From Murimonas intestini (GTDB taxonomy: Bacteria > Bacillota > Clostridia > Lachnospirales > Lachnospiraceae), in assembly GCF_024622195.1 (NCBI RefSeq), contig NZ_JANKBI010000021.1:41035-105034 (forward strand): a stretch of 64,000 bases of DNA, read 5' to 3'. The translations under genes were made by a program, and so were the position numbers. This document shows, piece by piece, positions 51,003 to 59,796 of the stretch. How positions within the stretch are numbered: position 1 is the first letter of the stretch; every line of letters begins with the position of its first letter. A model generated the notes under the pieces. That model did not search any database and was not told the origin of the DNA. It was given only the letters and a program-made list of their open reading frames with translations.

Positions 51003-52046
51003 ATGAAGAGTATTGCAGAAATTGCAGAAGGCCTCAGGAGCGGACGGGGATTTTCAATAGTTCCTCCCGGAACTGCCATGTCATTTTTTGTACCCTGTAT
51101 GGAAGATGGAAGGCTGACAGAGAGGGCTTTTATATATCCGTTTACACCGGGACGAACATGCGGTTACAGACCCTTCGCCTGGATCGTGCGCTCTATGGAA
51201 AAAGAAAAACTCCTGGCCTACCAGAAGTGTGCGGACAGAGATTTTATGGAGGGCGGTTATGATCCGGAGGCAAGAGTAAACTATCAGATCAGCCAGTCTT
51301 TGACAGCAGGTGAATATTCTGAGTACTGTAAAAAATATGCCAGAATATACCAAGAGATCAAAAAGTATGTATTCATGGAGAAGCTGGACGGACAGAAGGC
51401 TGACCTTTTAAGAAATTATATCGATTTAATGAAAATAATCGTACCGGCAGAACTTATGACATATTATGAGGGGCTGTCACCTGAATTTTTCTCGTGGATC
51501 AAAAGAGCGGCAGGCCAGGAGGGCGGTGAGCTTGCGGATTTAGAAAGCTCTTTCCAGGCAAAACCCAGGTCATGGCAGATCCAGGTGCTGGGAAAGGAAA
51601 TCTCCATGTCCCTTCTGATTCCTTACAGGAAGATGGGAAAAATGGCTGACAGAGCTTTTCTTTACAGCTGTAAAGAAAATAAAAACATGCAGAGTCCGGT
51701 GCAGGTGCTGCCGTATGCCTGGCTTGAAATAGATTCTGAGACAGGAAAGGTTTCAGGATTCTGGCAGAGGGATTACAGAGATTTTTCAGAAAGTGGGCAA
51801 AGGGAGACAGGATGCAGTATCCCATCCCTTACTTTTGAGGGAAGAGAGAAGGAAATTTTAAATGCCTTGGGGAAAATCAGGGAATGTGCATTTAAAGAGA
51901 GCGTGACGGATGAAGAGAAGAATTCAATATTATTGTTCAAAGAAATCTTTTATGGTATGATATCTACAGAGTTATTGCGGTATTACCAGGAGCTTTCGCC
52001 TGAATTTTTTAAGTGGCTTAATGAGGCAGGCGGCATGATGGGATAG
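51003..52046 (+). CDS. Protein made of two copies of an unknown domain
   Basis: 347 residues. The two halves are tandem repeats with a period near 174 residues: ELMTYYEGLSPEFFSWIKRA (151-170) matches ELLRYYQELSPEFFKWLNEA (323-342), and RAFIYPF near 40 matches RAFLYSC near 216. Each half has a beta-rich start and ends in helices with the LSPEFF-W motif. I do not recognise the domain. No signal peptide or membrane segment. It lies 12 bp after the C39-like gene and 5 bp before the kinase-NACHT gene; an adaptor or immunity-type role is possible but unproven. Confidence 0.7.
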   Translation: MKSIAEIAEGLRSGRGFSIVPPGTAMSFFVPCMEDGRLTERAFIYPFTPGRTCGYRPFAWIVRSMEKEKLLAYQKCADRDFMEGGYDPEARVNYQISQSLTAGEYSEYCKKYARIYQEIKKYVFMEKLDGQKADLLRNYIDLMKIIVPAELMTYYEGLSPEFFSWIKRAAGQEGGELADLESSFQAKPRSWQIQVLGKEISMSLLIPYRKMGKMADRAFLYSCKENKNMQSPVQVLPYAWLEIDSETGKVSGFWQRDYRDFSESGQRETGCSIPSLTFEGREKEILNALGKIRECAFKESVTDEEKNSILLFKEIFYGMISTELLRYYQELSPEFFKWLNEAGGMMG

Positions 52047-52051
52047 TAAAT

Positions 52052-54919
52052 ATGAGAGATGTCAGAAGTTTTTTAGAACAGGGAACAGAAGTGGTGCTGG
52101 GAGGTATCTGCTATGAGATCCTGGGGTTGGAAGGGTATGGGGCAAGTTCAGCTGTGTATCTGGCCAGATACAGGGATTCATTAATGGAGAACAGCTGGCA
52201 TCAGGTACTTTTGAAGGAACTTTTCCCTCTCACCAGGACGGGAGAAATATGCCGGGGCAGAGATGGAAAATGTATAGTTGTGGAAAAACAGGCCGGGGAG
52301 TTTTTCTCTATTCATGAGCGCAGCTTCATGAGAGGAACCCAGATCCAGCTGGAACTGCTTTTAAAGGATCCGGGCCTTATCAGCGGAAATCTGAATTCAT
52401 ACAGGGCAGGGGGAACCATCTATTCTGTTCTGCCCTGGCAGGGAGGTTCTACGTTGGAGGAGGAGCTGGATGCAGGGAATATCAGGTCTCTGCTTCAGGC
52501 AGTATCTGTTCTGAAGAACGTTCTTGAATGCCTTGAGGTATTTCACAGCCATGGTTATCTTTATCTGGACATCAGCCCGGATAATTGTCTTCTGCTGCCG
52601 TCAGGAGAAGAGAGAAAGGCTCTGCTGATCGACTATAACAGTATCTGGAAATCAGAAGAGATCCTGGAACATCCGCCTGAGTGCTTCAGCAGGAAAAGGG
52701 GTTATTCAGCGCCTGAGGTGATGCTTAAAAATTTAAGGTCTGTGGGACGCCATTCAGATATGTATTCTGTGTGTGCAGTCTTTTATAGAATTCTCACAGG
52801 GACTATACTTGGACAGGAACAGATGCAGGATGTAAAATCTCTGAAAAAGGAGATTGGAGACTCTGCTCTTCTGGATGGGGAGATGCCTTCAGTCAGATCA
52901 AAGGTATATGGGATCATAACAAAAGGCCTGAAGCTGTCAACTGCCAGAAGATATCAGTCAACAGGAGAACTGAGAGCGGATCTGGATGAACTTATGCTCA
53001 GGATAGAGGGCAGGGGTGTGACGCATGAGGCCCTCTGGGATATCAGCAGAAGAAAATGTCTGCAGCTGGCAGCCAGAAAAGAGAAAAAGAGGTTTCCGCT
53101 GGATTACAGGATAGAAAGCAGCAGCCGGGAAAAGCTTACAGCAGGCCAGTTCTGGGAAAGGGTATTATCTGAAAATTCTGCTGCGCTTCTTGAGGGAGAA
53201 GGAGGTTCTGGAAAATCTACCATGCTCCTGGATTTCTGGGAAGCCTCCACCCGGGAATATAACAGGGACAGGCCGGTGGTGTGGTTTCTTCCGCTGTACA
53301 GGTATCAGGAGGCACGGGGCAGAGCCTCCTCCTTTATAAAGGACTCTCTTCTGGAGTATTTAAAGCCTGACGGAAAAGTAAACGGAGCCAAAGAAGCATG
53401 TGAGGGGCTCATGGAAGTCCTTGAGAAGAAAGACCAGATATTTCTTATACTGGACGGATTAGATGAGGTGAGGGAAGGAAAGAGGGAGCTGATCAGAGAG
53501 ATAAGCTTATTCAGACAAAAAAGAGGTGTCAGAATCCTCATATCAGGTAGAAACTTATCAGGCTGCAGCTGTTATTCAATCAGGCCCTTAAGTATCTGCC
53601 AGATGAAGGAGATTCTGAACGATTCCGGCCTTTTTATACCGTCAGATACGGGAATGCAGGAGCTGCTGAGAAATCCCATGATGCTGGATATGTATCTGGA
53701 GATATGCAAAAAAGGTGAAAATGGCGTGGTTTGTGATATTCAGGATGATAAAGAGAAGCTGATCAGAAAATATCTGGAATGTCTTGTCAGAGAATGGGAA
53801 GCTGACGGATGGCGCATGAATTATCTGCTGTGGCATGTACTTCCTATGGCAGCGTTGGAAATGAAAAGAAAGAGCCGCCTGTTTATAAATTCTGATGAGT
53901 TTTATAAGATAGCTGAAAAAAGTATGAAGCTTATCAAAGAAAAGGATTTTGCGCTGGCTTTTCCTGAGTATATGGGAAAGGCAGGCCAGGTAATGGAGGG
54001 TATAAACAGCCAGGCGGAATGGGCAGACTGCATTATTTTGGGACTTAATGACAGGCTGGCGCTTCTGTCTGGGGACAGAGACGGAAGCTTTCATATTGCT
54101 CATGAGGTATATCTGGATTTTTTATCTGAGAGGGCACAGGAAAATTTAAAGAAGTATCTGAAAAGAAGGAGAAAGGCACGGACAGGCAGATATATTGTAA
54201 TACTGGGCATGGTTATAGGATTTGGGGCAGCAGGATTTGCCCTGTTTATGAAGCTTTCCTATCCTGTGACCGTGGAGGAGAGAGCCAGATTAAAAAATTG
54301 TGCAGGGCAGATGGAGATACTTTGTGGCAGGCTGGATACAATGCTTTACGAAGAAGAAAAGGTACTGGAAATGGCAGATGATGATGGTCTGTTAAGCGGT
54401 GATGAGAAGAGATATCAGAACTTTGAAAAAAATGTGCAGAGGGCAGTGGAAAAGGCCGGGATGTACAGCAAGGATGACAGTGATGATATAAGGTCTGCAG
54501 AAATCTTCTCTGAAACAGGCGCAGGGTTTGATGCTGCCAGGATCCTCAGTTTCTACAGGGAACCGGGAGAGCATTTCGTATTTATGAAACAGACAATGGA
54601 GCAGCTGCTGGATATGATGGAGCCTGGCAGCAGATATACTCCTGACAGAAGAAGAGAAGCTGTGGGGGCATATAAGGAATATCTGGAGGCGTATAAAGAA
54701 GTGATCTACTGGAAAATAGCAGCAGTTGAGGCAGATTTTCCAGGGGATTATGGACAGGAGATATATGAATGGATAGCCCACAGCAATTCATTTGGCAGTG
54801 TATTTATTTCCAAGAAGACTGAAGAAGACAGAAAACAGATGGAGATAAAGCAGACTGCGGCAGAAGTACAATTGAAAGAATGTATGGCACAGATGCAGAG
54901 ATGTGGATTTGTCTTATAG
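52052..54919 (+). CDS. Ser/Thr kinase-NACHT NTPase fusion with transmembrane segment
   Basis: 955 residues. Kinase domain (about 10-320): glycine loop GYGASSAVY, Lys55 in LLKELFP, catalytic Asp173 in LDISPDN with Asn178, Asp194 in the DFG position (IDYN), and SAPEV. The HRD His is Tyr and DFG is DYN, so activity may be altered. NACHT-type NTPase (about 370-650): Walker A GEGGSGKST 382-390, Walker B LILDGLDEV with Asp468, then ILISGRNLSG. A single membrane segment lies at 713-735, leaving a helical C-terminal part of about 220 residues outside. It is followed after 32 bp by a lipoprotein gene. Confidence 0.85.
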   Translation: MRDVRSFLEQGTEVVLGGICYEILGLEGYGASSAVYLARYRDSLMENSWHQVLLKELFPLTRTGEICRGRDGKCIVVEKQAGEFFSIHERSFMRGTQIQLELLLKDPGLISGNLNSYRAGGTIYSVLPWQGGSTLEEELDAGNIRSLLQAVSVLKNVLECLEVFHSHGYLYLDISPDNCLLLPSGEERKALLIDYNSIWKSEEILEHPPECFSRKRGYSAPEVMLKNLRSVGRHSDMYSVCAVFYRILTGTILGQEQMQDVKSLKKEIGDSALLDGEMPSVRSKVYGIITKGLKLSTARRYQSTGELRADLDELMLRIEGRGVTHEALWDISRRKCLQLAARKEKKRFPLDYRIESSSREKLTAGQFWERVLSENSAALLEGEGGSGKSTMLLDFWEASTREYNRDRPVVWFLPLYRYQEARGRASSFIKDSLLEYLKPDGKVNGAKEACEGLMEVLEKKDQIFLILDGLDEVREGKRELIREISLFRQKRGVRILISGRNLSGCSCYSIRPLSICQMKEILNDSGLFIPSDTGMQELLRNPMMLDMYLEICKKGENGVVCDIQDDKEKLIRKYLECLVREWEADGWRMNYLLWHVLPMAALEMKRKSRLFINSDEFYKIAEKSMKLIKEKDFALAFPEYMGKAGQVMEGINSQAEWADCIILGLNDRLALLSGDRDGSFHIAHEVYLDFLSERAQENLKKYLKRRRKARTGRYIVILGMVIGFGAAGFALFMKLSYPVTVEERARLKNCAGQMEILCGRLDTMLYEEEKVLEMADDDGLLSGDEKRYQNFEKNVQRAVEKAGMYSKDDSDDIRSAEIFSETGAGFDAARILSFYREPGEHFVFMKQTMEQLLDMMEPGSRYTPDRRREAVGAYKEYLEAYKEVIYWKIAAVEADFPGDYGQEIYEWIAHSNSFGSVFISKKTEEDRKQMEIKQTAAEVQLKECMAQMQRCGFVL

Positions 54920-54951
54920 AAAGCCGCAGACGGATCAGGGAGGAGAAAGGT

Positions 54952-55686
54952 ATGTTAAAAAAGGCGGGCAGAAGCCTGATGATCATTTTTATTTTATGTT
55001 TAGCTGTTTTGTCAGGATGCGGGAAGGCGGATCAGGAGACTTCCGAAAAGATGATGGACGATTTTGGCAGCATCATAGGAGCATCGGATGAACTGTCTGC
55101 TCATTTTGATACAGCTTTGACAGCAGTGGAAGAATATATAGCTTCTCCGTCAGAGGAAGGACGGAAAAAAGCTTCTGACTCATGCAGTGAGGCACAGAAA
55201 CAGCTGGAAACTGCGGCCGGAATTTCGTATGAAATGAGTGATGAAGTCAAGGATTGCCTGGAGAAAAAAGGAATAAGCGCTGCAGACTTTATGGTGCCTT
55301 ATCAGACACTTGCCAGTGAAAAAGACGGGTGGCAGGATTTCCTGACAAATATATCATATTATCTGGATGATTATATACCATCCATGGGAGAAATCCCGGA
55401 TGAACTGAAACAGATATGCAGACTCGACAGAGAATATTTTGAGGAAAATACAAAATTCATGTATTATGGAATCAACAGCCTGTTTGCAGGGATCTCTGAT
55501 GAGGAGATGGAGTATTTAGATAAAAATGTTCTGGCGGCCCTCAGGTGTTTTCAGCCTTCGGATGTACAGTGGGAGAAAACAAGTGAGGGGGCAGACCAGA
55601 AAATGGAAGCATGTATGCAGCAGATGGAGGAGATCTATATGAAGATGAGCGCTGTCTATGGGGCTCATCTTACAGGATCAGAATAA
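54952..55686 (+). CDS. Lipoprotein of unknown function, last gene of the cluster
   Basis: 244 residues. Lipobox LSGC with Cys23 after a hydrophobic stretch (IIFILCLAVL). The mature part is helical and acidic, with about four to five long amphipathic helices; no named domain is recognised. The frame runs 24 codons further back into the kinase gene, but ATG 54952 with GGAGAAAGG fits the signal peptide. It sits outside the membrane, on the same side as the C-terminal region of the kinase-NACHT protein, so a contact between them is plausible. It overlaps the convergent next gene by 9 bp. Confidence 0.8.
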   Translation: MLKKAGRSLMIIFILCLAVLSGCGKADQETSEKMMDDFGSIIGASDELSAHFDTALTAVEEYIASPSEEGRKKASDSCSEAQKQLETAAGISYEMSDEVKDCLEKKGISAADFMVPYQTLASEKDGWQDFLTNISYYLDDYIPSMGEIPDELKQICRLDREYFEENTKFMYYGINSLFAGISDEEMEYLDKNVLAALRCFQPSDVQWEKTSEGADQKMEACMQQMEEIYMKMSAVYGAHLTGSE

Positions 55687-56781
55687 AGCAGCCATGACAG
55701 ATTCCATTCGGGAGCTCATGGAATCTTCAGCAGAGCTGACTGCATACAGAATCAGCCAGTCAAAAGCATTTCTGGGGTCAAGAGGATTCATGCCGCAGTC
55801 ATCCATGATCAGGTTAAGGCGCCACCAGTGTTCTTCAAAGCGTTCTTTCGGCGTCAGGTACTCTTCATCAAGTTCATCATACTCTTCATCTGTCACATTC
55901 TCTGTGATAACGTAGAGGAGCAGCAGGAGCTTTCTGGTCACGGGTTCCCGCCGTGCCTGGATGTTTTTTAGGGAGGTGGCATTTGGCCAGTACTTCCTGA
56001 TCAGCTTCTGGACAAGCGTATACCCCTTCCTGCTGCGGGTGGATGGAAGATTCATATCAAAATAGAGAGAAGAAATTTTTTCAATGGAATATCTGCCGTC
56101 CAACAGGTCTTCTTCCATGTTCAGGCCGTGGTCAGGGAGAGTGAGGAGGCGGAAGTATTTATTAAAGTAATCATAGGCTTTCAGATGGAAGGCCCCAAAA
56201 TCCTGAAGATGGAGGGTATAAAGCCGCATAAATTCCTCATCTGTATAAACATCTGAAAAATCATTTTTGATCACCTCTGTGCGCACGGCATTTTGCAGGT
56301 AATTATCAGATACGGGGTCAGACACAGGGACCGGGGGGAGTGACTGCATTAGCTTCTGGGCTTTTTCGTAAGACTGTCCGGTCCGGAGGCAGTAAGCAAG
56401 GCTGAGTTCTTTTCCATCTCTGTAGTGGATGCCATAGTCTGACACGGAGCCGAGGAGCAGGGAGGCCTGCTCCTCATTCAGCCCAAGGATAAAAGAAATT
56501 AAAAAAATATCATCTCTTCCGGAAGGCAGGTTTTTCCCTGAAGCCCAGTTCCTGATCCTGCGCCGGACTGAATCAGCCGGAATATCAGGGCAGGCGCTGT
56601 GATAGCCCTCAGCCAGCCGTTCAGTCAGTCCTTCTCCTTTATAGAGTCCGCAGAGAAGCTCATAGAAGGTGCGTATAGTAATATCCTCTGTCAGGTATCT
56701 GGCGGCCTCCTCAGGGGTCATCTCATTTCCGGCCAGACGATTATATTCATTCAAAGAAAGTTCTGTCAGTTCAATTCTCAT
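55678..56781 (-). CDS. HTH-like protein of unknown function, convergent with the cluster
   Basis: 367 residues. Residues about 70-110 (RRIRNWASGKNLPSGRDDIFLISFILGLNEEQASLLLG) have the pattern of an XRE-type HTH ending, 'W..Gk..Ps....l..ia..Lgl...ea..LL'. The rest is helical and without a recognised domain. It ends inside the lipoprotein gene by 9 bp. Genes of this look seem to accompany kinase/STAND-like proteins in Lachnospiraceae (recalled, unverified). It could regulate or cap the cluster. The divergent promoter region holds no clear minus-strand promoter. Confidence 0.65.
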   Translation of the reverse strand: MRIELTELSLNEYNRLAGNEMTPEEAARYLTEDITIRTFYELLCGLYKGEGLTERLAEGYHSACPDIPADSVRRRIRNWASGKNLPSGRDDIFLISFILGLNEEQASLLLGSVSDYGIHYRDGKELSLAYCLRTGQSYEKAQKLMQSLPPVPVSDPVSDNYLQNAVRTEVIKNDFSDVYTDEEFMRLYTLHLQDFGAFHLKAYDYFNKYFRLLTLPDHGLNMEEDLLDGRYSIEKISSLYFDMNLPSTRSRKGYTLVQKLIRKYWPNATSLKNIQARREPVTRKLLLLLYVITENVTDEEYDELDEEYLTPKERFEEHWWRLNLIMDDCGMNPLDPRNAFDWLILYAVSSAEDSMSSRMESVMAALF

Positions 56782-56910
56782 AATTTTTCCTCATTCATGA
56801 TTTAAATCCCATCGCTGTAAAATTACACATGTTTATAGTATATCACAGGTTGCCATTCACAGTGAGTACAAAATGCGGAGATTAATACATACATATCATA
56901 ACAGAATGGA

Positions 56911-56939
56911 TTGTGGTATAACTTTTATTCTATTATAAT
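56911..56939 (+). promoter_or_regulatory. Sigma-A promoter of the GH140-like gene
   Basis: TTGTGG (56911-56916), 17-bp spacer, perfect TATAAT (56934-56939), about 50 bases before the start. The 208-bp intergenic gap is otherwise AT-rich and featureless. Confidence 0.7.
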
Positions 56940-56989
56940 AACTAAAAACCATAATAATTAAAAACAAATAGAAAAGTGAGGCAAACGAG

Positions 56990-58318
56990 ATGAATTATTG
57001 GGATCATGGTGAATTATCAGTGAGTGGAAATAAAAAATATCTGCAGAATGGAGAAGTACCTTTCTTTTGGATGGGGGATACTGCATGGCTTTTGACACAG
57101 ACGTGTTCTTTGGAGGAATGTGCCCTTTATCTGAGGAACAGGAAGGAAAAGGGCTTTAATGTAATACAGATAGATTTCTTTCACAGTTATAAGGAAGACA
57201 GAAAAGAAGGAGATGAGGGCTGGGATAAGGATATAAGAAACCCAGAGTATTGGGAGCTCTGTGACAGGGTCATAGACATGGCAGAGGATATGGGGCTTTA
57301 TATAGCAGTTCTTCCGGTCTGGGGAAGCATCGCTAAGAGTGAGATCATGGATGAGGAAAAAATGGTGCGATACGGAAGATTCCTGGGCGCCAGATATCAG
57401 GAAAAAAAGAATCTCATCTGGGTGATCGGAGGGGATGTGAGGGGAGATGCCGCTTACCCGCGTTTCTGTGCCCTGGGAAGGACTTTAAAGGAATACAATC
57501 CGTCGAGGCTCATGAGTTTCCATCCATTTGGCCGTACATCATCAGACCAGTGGTTTGCAGAAGAGCCGTGGATGGATTTTCACATGTTCCAGTCAGGACA
57601 CAGGAGATACGACCAGGTGACGCTGGGACGCTGGGATGACAAGGGCCAGGGCGACAATACTTATGGGGAAGATAACTGGAGATATGTGGATCAGGTGCAC
57701 AGCCGGGCGGATGTAAAGCCGGTAGTCGATGCAGAGCCATCATATGAAGGGATTCCCCACGGGCTCCATGATCCCAGGGAGCCGTACTGGGAGGACTGTG
57801 ACGTGAGGCGCTATGGTTACTGGTCTGTATTTCAAGGGGCGTGCGGATATACATACGGGCACAATGCCATTATGCAGTTTCATTCAGATATTTCAAAGCC
57901 AGGAGCCTTTGGAGTCAGAGAACACTGGATGGATGCTCTCCACCAGGAGGGCAGCTGTCAGATGAGACATCTGAGAAGTCTTATGGAGAGAGTCGACTTT
58001 GTACATGGCACTCCCCGGGAGGAGCTGCTTCTGTGCGGGCAAAAGGAGAGGTATCACAGGATCAGTGTCTTTGCTGGAAAGAATTATATTTATTGTTATG
58101 ATTATATGGGAGATATGTTCATATTAGATCTGAAGGATTATAGAGATAAGAAAAAGCTGTCAGGGTACTGGTTTGAGCCTGTCTCCGGCACATTCAGCTA
58201 TATGGGGGATCTGACAGGGATGAAAGAAATAACTGTGCGTCCACCGCGGAAGGCATCAGGACAAAATGACTGGGTATTTGTTGTATTTAGTGAAGACGGC
58301 TCTTGCTTTCCATGTTAG
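56990..58318 (+). CDS. GH140/apiosidase-like glycoside hydrolase (DUF4038 type)
   Basis: 442 residues. TIM-barrel family: FFWMGDTAWLL near 25, GFNVIQIDFF near 55, then a likely acid/nucleophile pair Asp149 in IGGDVRGD and Glu249 in VDAEPSYEG, as in GH140. YGYWSVFQGACGYTYGHNAIMQF near 272 fits the family too. A small beta-rich C-terminal domain follows. GH140 removes D-apiose from plant pectin; the exact substrate here is not shown. No signal peptide. It has its own promoter and stands alone. Confidence 0.82.
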   Translation: MNYWDHGELSVSGNKKYLQNGEVPFFWMGDTAWLLTQTCSLEECALYLRNRKEKGFNVIQIDFFHSYKEDRKEGDEGWDKDIRNPEYWELCDRVIDMAEDMGLYIAVLPVWGSIAKSEIMDEEKMVRYGRFLGARYQEKKNLIWVIGGDVRGDAAYPRFCALGRTLKEYNPSRLMSFHPFGRTSSDQWFAEEPWMDFHMFQSGHRRYDQVTLGRWDDKGQGDNTYGEDNWRYVDQVHSRADVKPVVDAEPSYEGIPHGLHDPREPYWEDCDVRRYGYWSVFQGACGYTYGHNAIMQFHSDISKPGAFGVREHWMDALHQEGSCQMRHLRSLMERVDFVHGTPREELLLCGQKERYHRISVFAGKNYIYCYDYMGDMFILDLKDYRDKKKLSGYWFEPVSGTFSYMGDLTGMKEITVRPPRKASGQNDWVFVVFSEDGSCFPC

Positions 58319-58377
58319 AATATCTTATGATATAAGGTAACAAGGTAGCTGATACCAGATAAACGGAGGGTTATGCC

Positions 58378-59223
58378 ATGATAAGAACAATTTCTGTGGA
58401 TAAGATTACAGAAAACATCAAAGAAATGTGTATAGAGGCCAATCATTTCCTGTCTCCGGATATGGATACAGTCATGAAAGAAGCAGTGGATAAAGAGGAA
58501 TCGCCTCTTGGAAGACAGATACTTACCCAGCTTCAGGAGAATCTTAAGATAGCGGGAGATGATATGATACCGATCTGTCAGGATACAGGGATGGCCGTAA
58601 TCTTTATGGAGATCGGACAGGATGTTCATCTGGAAGGAGGATGTCTTGAGGATGCTGTGAATGAAGGGGTCAGACAGGGATATACGGAAGGTTTCCTGAG
58701 AAAATCAGTAGTCAAAGATCCTCTCATCCGGGAGAATACAAAGGATAACACGCCTGCTGTTATTCATTATGAGATGGTTCCGGGAGATAAGGTGAAGATC
58801 ACCGTGGCGCCGAAGGGATTTGGCAGTGAGAATATGAGCCGCGTATTTATGCTGAAGCCGGCAGAGGGCATTGAAGGAGTTAAGAATGCAGTTTTGACAG
58901 CTGTGAGGGATGCGGGGCCAAATGCATGTCCGCCTATGGTGGTAGGCGTTGGCATCGGAGGAACATTTGAAAAGTGTGCCATTCTGGCAAAGAAAGCTCT
59001 CACCAGGGATGCAGGTTCACATTCTTCTGTTCCCTATGTAAAAGAAATGGAAGAAGAGCTCCTTGAAAAAATAAACGGACTTGGTATAGGACCGGGGGGC
59101 CTTGGAGGAAGAGTTACAGCACTGGCTGTAAATATCAATACATATCCAACACATATTGCGGGGCTTCCCGTGGCAGTCAATATCTGCTGTCATGTAAACA
59201 GGCACCGTACAAGGACGATATAA
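58378..59223 (+). CDS. Fumarate hydratase class I, alpha subunit
   Basis: 281 residues. Catalytic subunit of the two-protein, oxygen-sensitive iron-sulfur fumarase, interconverting fumarate and malate. ICQDTGMAV near 62 has the first cluster Cys; NACPPMVVGVGIGG near 180 the second; VAVNICCHVNRHRT near the end the third, as in the TtdA/FumA family. L-tartrate dehydratase is the alternative reading. It precedes the beta subunit by 13 bp, ribosome binding site GGAGG. Confidence 0.9.
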   Translation: MIRTISVDKITENIKEMCIEANHFLSPDMDTVMKEAVDKEESPLGRQILTQLQENLKIAGDDMIPICQDTGMAVIFMEIGQDVHLEGGCLEDAVNEGVRQGYTEGFLRKSVVKDPLIRENTKDNTPAVIHYEMVPGDKVKITVAPKGFGSENMSRVFMLKPAEGIEGVKNAVLTAVRDAGPNACPPMVVGVGIGGTFEKCAILAKKALTRDAGSHSSVPYVKEMEEELLEKINGLGIGPGGLGGRVTALAVNINTYPTHIAGLPVAVNICCHVNRHRTRTI

Positions 59224-59236
59224 GGAGGAGACCGTA

Positions 59237-59791
59237 ATGGACAAACATATCAGTGCACCCTTGAGCAGGGAAGAGGCAAAGAGTCTGAGGGCAGGAGATT
59301 ACGTATATATTACCGGGAAGATCTATACAGCCCGGGATGCAGCGCATAAAAGGATGCAGGAAGCGCTGGACAGAGGGGAGAAGCTTCCGCTTGAGGTTGA
59401 CGGAAATATCATTTATTATATGGGACCTTCACCGGCCAGGGAGGAACGTCCGATAGGTTCTGCCGGGCCTACCACTGCCAGCAGAATGGATAAGTATGCC
59501 CCGAAGCTTCTGGATATGGGACTGATCGGTATGATAGGAAAAGGAAAGAGGACAAAAGAGGTACTGGATGCTGTTGTAAGGAACGGAGCAGTTTATTTTG
59601 CAGCAGTAGGAGGGGCAGGAGCCCTTCTGTCTCAGAGGATCAAAAGCGCCAGGGTGATAGCTTATGAAGATCTGGGGACAGAGGCTATACGTGAGCTGGA
59701 GGTAGAGGATTTTCCTGTTATCGTAGTTGCTGATTCTGCAGGAAATAACCTGTATGAGACTGCGGTTAAGCAGTATCAGAAAGAGAGCTGA
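59237..59791 (+). CDS. Fumarate hydratase class I, beta subunit
   Basis: 184 residues. Beta subunit: LRAGDYVYITGKIYTARDAAHKRM near 18, GPSPARE, and PIGSAGPTTASRMDKYAP, which is the conserved swivel domain pattern. GPTTASRMD is the family signature, and VYFAAVGGAGALLSQRIK completes it. Together with the alpha subunit it makes the enzyme. Ribosome binding site AGGAGG. It is 5 bp before the acyltransferase gene, which suggests co-transcription. Confidence 0.92.
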   Translation: MDKHISAPLSREEAKSLRAGDYVYITGKIYTARDAAHKRMQEALDRGEKLPLEVDGNIIYYMGPSPAREERPIGSAGPTTASRMDKYAPKLLDMGLIGMIGKGKRTKEVLDAVVRNGAVYFAAVGGAGALLSQRIKSARVIAYEDLGTEAIRELEVEDFPVIVVADSAGNNLYETAVKQYQKES

Positions 59792-59796
59792 TATAA

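Noticed and set aside
39153..56781. Integrated mobile island or prophage
   Set aside because: No integrase, transposase, phage structural gene or flanking direct repeat is seen; the tRNA-Ser at 63670 is 7 kb away and lacks a repeat fragment at the cluster edge. Horizontal gain is possible but unproven.
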